Source: Chloroflexota bacterium
GTDB taxonomy: Bacteria > Chloroflexota > Anaerolineae > Caldilineales > Caldilineaceae
DNA: 13,211 nucleotides
Reading direction: 5' to 3'
NCBI GenBank assembly: GCA_003451595.1
Contig: DMDA01000062.1
Span: forward strand, 39,045-52,255
The notes below the pieces were generated by a model. It was given only the letters and a program-made list of their open reading frames with translations. It was not told the DNA's origin and ran no database searches. Every line of letters begins with the position of its first letter. Positions within the stretch are counted from its first letter, which is position 1. The position numbers and the translations under genes were made by a program. This document shows positions 8,381 to 13,211 of the stretch, piece by piece.

Positions 8381-11300
8381 ATGCCGCGACCGCTGCTCGA
8401 CTCACCTTATCTCTATGGTTTCCACGACCCCGGCGGCGAGCAGATCATGGCAGACGCCGGGCGCCGCGGTTGGATTCTCTTCACCGAGGCCATCGGCAGC
8501 GATCCCAATGATGGCAGCGGACGCGACTACCGCCCCTGGAGCGACCAGGACTTTGGCGTGATCTGCCGCATCAACAACGGCTACGGCAGCGTCGGCACGA
8601 TCCCCCCCCCTGACCGTTACCCAGATTTTGCGCGCCGCGTCGCCAATTTTGTTGCCGCCAGCCCCGGCTGTCGCATCTGGATTATCGGCAACGAAATGAA
8701 TCACAGCCAGGAGTGGCCGGATGTCAGTGCTGCCAGTTCCCTGCGCGCAGCCGTTGTCGCTGCTGAGACGACTCTGGCGGCCACCCTTGCCCAAGACCCG
8801 ACCGGACACGGCAGCGCCAGCCGCTTCAGTGCACTGGCCCCCGCTCCAGTCAGCGTTGCCGCCGCCGGACGCCAGCCGATCCTACCGGCGGACTATGTGC
8901 GCTGCTTTCAATTGTGCCGGGCGGCGATCCGAGCCTTGCCAGGTCACGCCGACGATCTGGTCGTTGTCGGGGCAGTGGCGCCGTGGAACGCCGAGACAAC
9001 TTATCCCGGCAACTCGACCGGCAACTGGATTCGCTACTTTACCGACATTCTCGAGGGTTTGGGCGCTAACGGCTGCGATGGCATCGCGCTGCACACCTAC
9101 ACACATGGCAGCGACCCGGCGCTGATCACCAGTACGGCAACGATGAATCCGCCCTTCGAGGCCTACTATTTCAACTTCCTGGCCTATCGCAATTTCATGA
9201 CCGCCATCCCTGCCGCACACCGCAACCTGCCCGTCTTCATCACCGAGACCGATCAGGATGTGCCGTGGCTGAATGCCAACAACGGCTGGGTGCAGGCAGC
9301 CTACGCCGAAATCAACAACTGGAATCAGCAGCCTGGTGCACAGCAGATTCGTTGCCTGCTGCTCTATCGCTGGTCGCGTGCCGACCAATGGTACATCGAA
9401 GGCAAATACGGCGTGATCGACGACTTCCGCTCAGCGCTGACGTTCGGCTATCGCTGGAAGGAGCCGCCGCCCAAGCCCGCCAAGTATCAGGTTGGCGACG
9501 TCGTGCGCACGCTTGAGGCGGTCAACTTGCGCGCTGCGCCGGGCGGCCAGATCATCGGCGTCATACCGGCGGGCGTCCAGGCGACAATCCGTAGCACGCC
9601 CTATGTGATGACCGGCGGGCTGCCCTTTTGGGCGGTGCGTGTGCTCTTTGCAGGTCAGGTGCACAATGGTTGGCTGGCGCAATATACGCTCGACGGCGTC
9701 TCATTACTAATGCGTGAAACCTTTGGCACGCTACGTCCGGCGGCGTACAAGGCAGGCGACAACGTGCGCACACTGGAGGTTGTCAACTTCCGCAGCCAGC
9801 CGGCGGGCGCCGTGGTGGGGGTGCTGCCACGTGCGACGACGCTCACCATCACCGACCCGATCTTCGTGATGGCGGCGGGCGTGCCCTTCTGGGCGGTGCG
9901 CGGCGTCGTCAACGGCGCTTTCACCGATGGTTGGGTGGCGCAATACACGCAGACCGGCATCGTGCTGCTCGAATCGTTCCAGCCGGTGACGGCCGCTGCG
10001 GCGCCGGTAGCACCCTCCGCCGCCGTCAGCGGTGCATTTGCCTTGGGTGACGAGGTGCGCATCCGCACTGCGGCCAGGTTGCGCCGTTCGCCGGGTGTCA
10101 CAAACAAACCCGCCAACGACACACTGGCGATAGTCCCCCCGGACACCGTGATGACTATCTCTGGCGGCCCCACGCGCGCCGACGCCATGACCTGGTGGCG
10201 GCTGGTGGGGACGCTGCCCAAGCTTGGCCGTGCGGAAGGCTGGATGGCGGAGAAGTTGCCCGATGGCGAACGCCTGTTAGAGCTGATGGCGCCTGCGCCG
10301 CCCGCCATCGATTTGCCGGGCTATACTTTCACCGCCGGCGACCGTTTCCGCACGACGACGCTAGTGCGGATGCGCCGCACGCCAGGCGTCTTCGGCAAAG
10401 ATGAATCCGACATCGTGGCCGACATTGCGCCGGGCATCGAAGGCGCCATCATCACTGGTCCGGCCGCGGCGGACGGCCTGACGTGGTGGCAGGTCGAGAT
10501 TCGCGCTGGCGATGGGCGACGCTTCGCCGGCTGGATGGCCCAGGCCGCCAGCGACGGCGAAGTCCTGCTGCAAAAGCTTACCACCCCAACGCTGCCGCCC
10601 GGTTTCCACGTAGGCGATCTGGTGCAGACGACCGATTTCGTCAATGTGCGCCGCGCGCCTGGCACGGTCAACAAGCCTGCCGACGACGTGCAGGGCGCTC
10701 TGCGCCCACGCACCACCGTAGTATTGCTCGATGGGCCACAGACTGCTGATGGACTGACCTGGTGGCGCGGCGGCGCAATTGTTACGCCGCCAGGGGTGGA
10801 GGTGCGCGGTTGGATGGCGCAGACTGTGCCGGGCTTGGGCGACCTGCTTGCTCCACCCGCCAAATTGCCAGGCACGGCAATTCCCGACCCGGTGAACAGC
10901 GTCTATCTGCACCCGCCCTTTGCTGGTCGTCATCCCATCGGCCAGCTATGGGGCGAAAATTCGTCCTTCTACGCTCGCTTCAACTACGATGGCGTACCGC
11001 TGTTGGGGCACAACGGCGTCGACTTTTCCACGCCTGAAGGCACGCCCCTCTTTGCTGTCGATGACGGTGCGGTGCGGCAAGTGGGGTTTGACCCGGAAGG
11101 CTTCGGCAACTACATTCTGCTGACGCACGCCTGGGGTGAGTCACTCTACGCCCACCTTGCCGCCGTCGATGTTGCGCCCGAACAGCCGGTCGTGCGCGGA
11201 CAGGGCATCGGTCGTTCTGGCAACACCGGGGGCAGCAGTGGCCCACACCTGCACTTCGCCATCCGCATCAATCCCTACCAACGCAATGACGGCTGGGGGG

Positions 11301-11470
11301 GCTTCAGCGACCCGCTACCCGCTCTGCCGCCAGGCGCTTATGTGCTGCCCGACTACATCCTTGACCCTGCCCCCGCACAGGCTGCTGTGGCTGTGTCCGC
11401 GTCCGAAGCACCGGCGACGTCTGCGCGCCTGGCGCCATCCGCCATGGGGGAAGACAGCGCGCGACCGTAA
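8381..11470 (+). CDS. Multidomain cell-wall-type enzyme: glycoside-hydrolase-like domain, five SH3b repeats, M23 metallopeptidase
   Basis: This 1029-residue protein has three parts. Residues 1-360 resemble a clan GH-A TIM barrel: IIGNEMNH (101-108, Glu105 as candidate acid/base), ALHTYTHG (236-243), FITETDQ (286-292, Glu289 as candidate nucleophile) and an aromatic LLLYRWSRADQW at the end. Residues 367-823 are five SH3b-like repeats, a fold that often binds peptidoglycan or other wall polymers. Residues 840-996 are an M23/LytM peptidase with His877 and Asp881 (HxxxD), His925 (YAHL) and His956/His958 (HLH), all needed for zinc binding and catalysis, so it should be an active peptidoglycan endopeptidase. 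An Ala/Pro/Ser-rich tail (997-1029) ends it. No hydrophobic signal peptide is visible after the ATG, which is odd for an enzyme acting on the wall. AAGGAG (8368-8373) is 7 nt from the ATG. The gene follows livF by 30 nt and is probably co-transcribed. The exact GH family and substrate are unknown. Confidence 0.85.
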   Translation: MPRPLLDSPYLYGFHDPGGEQIMADAGRRGWILFTEAIGSDPNDGSGRDYRPWSDQDFGVICRINNGYGSVGTIPPPDRYPDFARRVANFVAASPGCRIWIIGNEMNHSQEWPDVSAASSLRAAVVAAETTLAATLAQDPTGHGSASRFSALAPAPVSVAAAGRQPILPADYVRCFQLCRAAIRALPGHADDLVVVGAVAPWNAETTYPGNSTGNWIRYFTDILEGLGANGCDGIALHTYTHGSDPALITSTATMNPPFEAYYFNFLAYRNFMTAIPAAHRNLPVFITETDQDVPWLNANNGWVQAAYAEINNWNQQPGAQQIRCLLLYRWSRADQWYIEGKYGVIDDFRSALTFGYRWKEPPPKPAKYQVGDVVRTLEAVNLRAAPGGQIIGVIPAGVQATIRSTPYVMTGGLPFWAVRVLFAGQVHNGWLAQYTLDGVSLLMRETFGTLRPAAYKAGDNVRTLEVVNFRSQPAGAVVGVLPRATTLTITDPIFVMAAGVPFWAVRGVVNGAFTDGWVAQYTQTGIVLLESFQPVTAAAAPVAPSAAVSGAFALGDEVRIRTAARLRRSPGVTNKPANDTLAIVPPDTVMTISGGPTRADAMTWWRLVGTLPKLGRAEGWMAEKLPDGERLLELMAPAPPAIDLPGYTFTAGDRFRTTTLVRMRRTPGVFGKDESDIVADIAPGIEGAIITGPAAADGLTWWQVEIRAGDGRRFAGWMAQAASDGEVLLQKLTTPTLPPGFHVGDLVQTTDFVNVRRAPGTVNKPADDVQGALRPRTTVVLLDGPQTADGLTWWRGGAIVTPPGVEVRGWMAQTVPGLGDLLAPPAKLPGTAIPDPVNSVYLHPPFAGRHPIGQLWGENSSFYARFNYDGVPLLGHNGVDFSTPEGTPLFAVDDGAVRQVGFDPEGFGNYILLTHAWGESLYAHLAAVDVAPEQPVVRGQGIGRSGNTGGSSGPHLHFAIRINPYQRNDGWGGFSDPLPALPPGAYVLPDYILDPAPAQAAVAVSASEAPATSARLAPSAMGEDSARP
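8602..8610 (+). repeat. Nine-base poly-C tract inside the multidomain enzyme gene
   Basis: Nine consecutive C residues encode part of Ile-Pro-Pro-Pro (residues 74-77) in the glycoside-hydrolase-like domain. A one-base change would shift the frame early in the gene. A second tract of seven G occurs at 11295-11301 in the peptidase domain. Confidence 0.9.
9479..10849 (+). repeat. Coding array of five SH3b-type repeats
   Basis: The repeats lie at residues 367-443, 456-531, 552-635, 647-732 and 741-823 of the multidomain enzyme. They fall in two subtypes. Repeats 1 and 2 share VGDVVRTLE-like openings, a PFWAVR core and a GWxAQYT end. Repeats 3, 4 and 5 share an RRxPG motif, a TWW core and a GWMA end, and have longer n-Src-like loops containing a Lys/Asp stretch. 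The DNA of repeats 1 and 2 is similar around their PFWAVR and GWxAQYT segments, which fits duplication inside this gene lineage. Confidence 0.8.
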
Positions 11471-11474
11471 AAAA

Positions 11475-11503
11475 TGAGTCATCCCAAAGTTTGGGATGAC
11501 TCA
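11475..11503 (-). terminator. Intrinsic terminator of the sugar-binding-protein gene, between convergent genes
   Basis: Fourteen-base arms (11475-11488 and 11490-11503) form a perfect inverted repeat around one central base; in RNA about 10 GC-containing pairs with a 7-base loop are realistic. On the minus strand the hairpin is followed immediately by TTTTTT (complement of 11469-11474), the classical rho-independent pattern, 33 nt after the binding-protein stop. On the plus strand no T-tract follows, so it would stop transcripts from the left operon only weakly. Confidence 0.88.
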
Positions 11504-11536
11504 AGTCAAAAGGAGCGCCGTCTACGAGCGATTTGC

Positions 11537-12640
11537 TTATTCGGGCACGGTCGGCAGGTCGTTGTCCAGTTCGGGGAAGCCGGCGACAGGCTCCGTCCAC
11601 AGCTTGCCGTCGAGATAGTCCTGCAGGTTTTCCGGCGTCACCACCACGGAGGGGGTGAGGATGATCTGCGGCACTTCCTCGCCGTTGAAGATTTTCTCCA
11701 TCGTGTCGATCACGGTGACGCCCATGCGCACCGGGTCGACGCCGAGCGTGGCGCTGAATTTGCCTTCCTTGAGCAGGTCGAGCGTGGGCTGGTTGCCGTC
11801 AATGCCGACCGCAAAGAAATCCTGATTGATCACCAAACCTAACTGCTCGGCAGCCAGCGCGGCGCCGATCGCCATTTCGTCGCTGTTGCCGTAGAAGACG
11901 TCGATGTCTGGATTTGCCTGCAGCGCGATGGTTGCGACTTCCGACCCCTTGGTGCGCAGCCATTCCGCCGTCTGCTCGCCGACAACCTCAACATTCGGGC
12001 AGTTCTTTGCCAAACCCGCCTTGAAGCCGCCGGTGCGGCGATGCGAGAAGATGCTGTCGATGCCAAGCAGGATGAAGACCTTGCCCGTGGTCTCGGCAGG
12101 TGTGCTGTTGTATTTCTTGGCGATCAACTCGCAGGTGTACGCCGCCAACTTTTCAGCGCCGCCCCACTGGTCATAGCCGATGTAGGCGTTGACTTCACCC
12201 TCGGAGAAGGGGGTGATGAAGTTGTGCGCCAGGATCGGAATGCCTTTCTCGTTGGCGGCTTTGACGGCAGTGATCGCTGAGTCGGTGCCGATGGGGTTAA
12301 TGCTGATCGCTTCAACGCCTTTTTCGAGCAGCTGTTGCACGGTGGTCACAAATGCCTGGAAATCGCCTTCGCTGGCTGGCGCCTGGACATCGATCGTCCA
12401 GCCTAGCTCCTGGCTGCGCGCGGTTGCGCCATCGACCATCGCCACGTGGAAGGGACTGGTCAACGCTGGCGGCACAAACCCGACGTAGCGACCGCCCGCG
12501 GCTGGAGCCTCGCTGACCGCTTCGGTGGCGGCGGCTGGCGCCTCGGCAGCGGGCGCTGCCGCCGGCACGGTGCAGCCGGTCACCACCAACGCCAGGATGA
12601 GCAGAATGCTGAAGAGTGACAAGAACCGTTTGCGTTGCAT
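11537..12640 (-). CDS. Sugar ABC transporter substrate-binding lipoprotein (RbsB-like)
   Basis: This is the extracytoplasmic receptor of a monosaccharide-type ABC importer. The 367-residue protein begins with basic MQRKR, a hydrophobic segment and the lipobox VVTGC, with Cys23 as the lipid attachment site. An Ala/Glu/Pro-rich linker runs to about residue 48. The rest is a Peripla_BP_4 fold: the opening YVGFVPPALTSPFHVAMVDGA strand-helix, GVEAISINPIGTDSAITAVKAANEKGIPILAHN in the first lobe, FYGNSDEMAIGAALAAEQLG in the second, and a late VGIDGNQPTLDLLKEGK. These are the conserved landmarks of ribose/galactose/xylose-type receptors. The ATG at 12640 is preferred over the open frame upstream to 13156 and over the ATG at 12646, because AAGGAG lies 6 nt before it. 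It follows the permease gene by 68 nt and ends at a strong terminator. The sugar cannot be deduced. Confidence 0.94.
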   Translation of the reverse strand: MQRKRFLSLFSILLILALVVTGCTVPAAAPAAEAPAAATEAVSEAPAAGGRYVGFVPPALTSPFHVAMVDGATARSQELGWTIDVQAPASEGDFQAFVTTVQQLLEKGVEAISINPIGTDSAITAVKAANEKGIPILAHNFITPFSEGEVNAYIGYDQWGGAEKLAAYTCELIAKKYNSTPAETTGKVFILLGIDSIFSHRRTGGFKAGLAKNCPNVEVVGEQTAEWLRTKGSEVATIALQANPDIDVFYGNSDEMAIGAALAAEQLGLVINQDFFAVGIDGNQPTLDLLKEGKFSATLGVDPVRMGVTVIDTMEKIFNGEEVPQIILTPSVVVTPENLQDYLDGKLWTEPVAGFPELDNDLPTVPE

Positions 12641-12646
12641 AATCAT

Positions 12647-12652
12647 CTCCTT
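12647..12652 (-). promoter_or_regulatory. Ribosome binding site deciding the sugar-binding-protein start
   Basis: The minus strand reads AAGGAG 6 nt before the ATG at 12640. It abuts the alternative in-frame ATG at 12646, leaving no spacing for that codon, so the downstream ATG is the start. Confidence 0.8.
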
Positions 12653-12675
12653 GATTGAACAGAACCGGTTTATCG

Positions 12676-12699
12676 ACAGAGAGGCAATCCTCTCTCTGT
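12676..12699 (-). promoter_or_regulatory. Intercistronic hairpin between sugar permease and binding-protein genes
   Basis: ACAGAGAG (12676-12683) pairs with CTCTCTGT (12692-12699) around an 8-base loop; a bulged alternative extends pairing by one or two more bases. It lies 10 nt after the permease stop and 36 nt before the binding-protein start. No U-tract follows on the minus strand, so it is more likely an mRNA processing or stability element than a terminator. Confidence 0.6.
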
Positions 12700-12708
12700 T
12701 TCGGCAAC

Positions 12709-13211
12709 TCAAGTGCGTGGTCGGTTGAAGCGCAGCCACTTGACATCGCCGCGACGGATCACATCGAGCGCCACCGCCAGCACGATGATGGCGCCGATCA
12801 CGATCTCCTTGGCGTTGGAGGGTACGCTCATGTAGACCAGCCCCGCCTCGACCACACGGATGATGAAGACGCCGATCAGCGTGCCCCAGATGCCGCCGAT
12901 GCCGCCCGATAGCGCCGTACCGCCGATCACCACCGCCGCCACCGAGATCAGCGTCATGTTGGTGCCGTTTTGATACGCGCCCGACTGCAATCGCCCCATC
13001 ACCAGGATGCCGCCGACTGCCGCCAGCAGACCGCTGATGCCGTAGATGAAGACCTTCGTGCGATCGACATTGATGCCGGACAGGCGCGTCGCCGTCTCGT
13101 TGCCGCCGATAGCGTAGGTATAGCGGCCAAACTTGGTGTGTTTCAGCACGATCCAAAGCAGGAAATAGATAATGAGCACAATGACAAACGGCATCGGCAC
13201 ACGCAAGCCAA
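12709..13211 (-). CDS. Sugar ABC transporter permease (RbsC-like), 3' part, cut by the window edge
   Basis: This is the C-terminal portion, about 167 residues, of a monosaccharide-type ABC permease; the 5' end lies beyond the right edge and the frame is open to it. Visible landmarks are the hydrophobic MPFVIVLIIYFLLWIVL helix and the coupling segment TKFGRYTYAIGGNETATRLSGINV, which is characteristic of RbsC/XylH-type permeases. Later segments are VFIYGISGLLAAVGGILVMGRL, the ISVAAVVIGGTALSGGIGGIWGTLIGV segment and a C-terminal helix ending in basic residues. It is transcribed ahead of the binding-protein gene in the same direction. An ATPase gene of the RbsA type would be expected further right but is not in view. 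Confidence 0.93.
   Translation of the reverse strand, partial: GLRVPMPFVIVLIIYFLLWIVLKHTKFGRYTYAIGGNETATRLSGINVDRTKVFIYGISGLLAAVGGILVMGRLQSGAYQNGTNMTLISVAAVVIGGTALSGGIGGIWGTLIGVFIIRVVEAGLVYMSVPSNAKEIVIGAIIVLAVALDVIRRGDVKWLRFNRPRT

Noticed and set aside
12641..13156. Upstream extension of the sugar-binding protein giving a 539-residue frame
   Set aside because: It runs antisense-free but out of frame through the permease gene and would place the lipobox at residue 195; the ATG at 12640 has an ideal ribosome binding site.

Overview
The window reads as a chromosomal segment of a GC-rich bacterium. Chloroflexota of the Anaerolineae/Caldilineae type is my best guess. It rests on the style of the beta clamp, the Ala/Pro-rich linkers behind both lipoprotein lipoboxes, and the combination of a LIV-type amino acid transporter, an RbsB/RbsC-type sugar transporter and a large multi-SH3b cell-wall enzyme. 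This placement is inference; there is no rRNA or other phylogenetic marker beyond dnaN.

Layout. (1) 39-1253, minus strand: dnaN, the DNA polymerase III sliding clamp, with a GTG start. (2) 1254-1638: divergent intergenic region with a 12-bp tandem repeat in the dnaN leader. (3) 1639-2334, plus: a VIT1/CCC1-family Fe/Mn transporter. (4) 2335-2678: intergenic region holding a near-consensus sigma-70-type promoter (TGGACA, 17 bp, TATAAT). (5) 2679-8350, plus: a complete branched-chain/polar amino acid ABC transporter in the order substrate-binding lipoprotein, LivH permease, LivM permease, LivG ATPase, LivF ATPase. A 19-bp-stem hairpin lies between the binding-protein gene and livH. (6) 8381-11470, plus: a 1029-residue protein that directly follows livF with its own ribosome binding site. 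It has a glycoside-hydrolase-like N-terminal domain, five SH3b-type repeats and an M23 (LytM-type) peptidase domain with all zinc and catalytic residues, but no visible signal peptide. (7) 11475-11503: a perfect inverted repeat between convergent genes whose U-tract serves the minus strand. (8) 11537-12640, minus: a sugar-binding lipoprotein (RbsB-like). (9) 12709 to the window end, minus: the 3' part of its RbsC-like permease.

How the parts work together. The plus-strand block from 2521 to about 11470 looks like one transcription unit. The lipoprotein captures an amino acid or related small ligand, LivH/LivM form the channel, and LivG/LivF supply ATP hydrolysis. The hairpin after the first gene is well placed to give extra binding protein relative to permease. 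The muralytic-looking enzyme at the end of the operon is the least expected component. Its co-transcription with an amino acid importer raises the untested idea that wall peptides released by the enzyme feed the transporter. The minus-strand block at the right edge is an ordinary sugar ABC transporter in permease-to-binding-protein order, with its own terminator. No mobile element, CRISPR array, tRNA or rRNA was seen.
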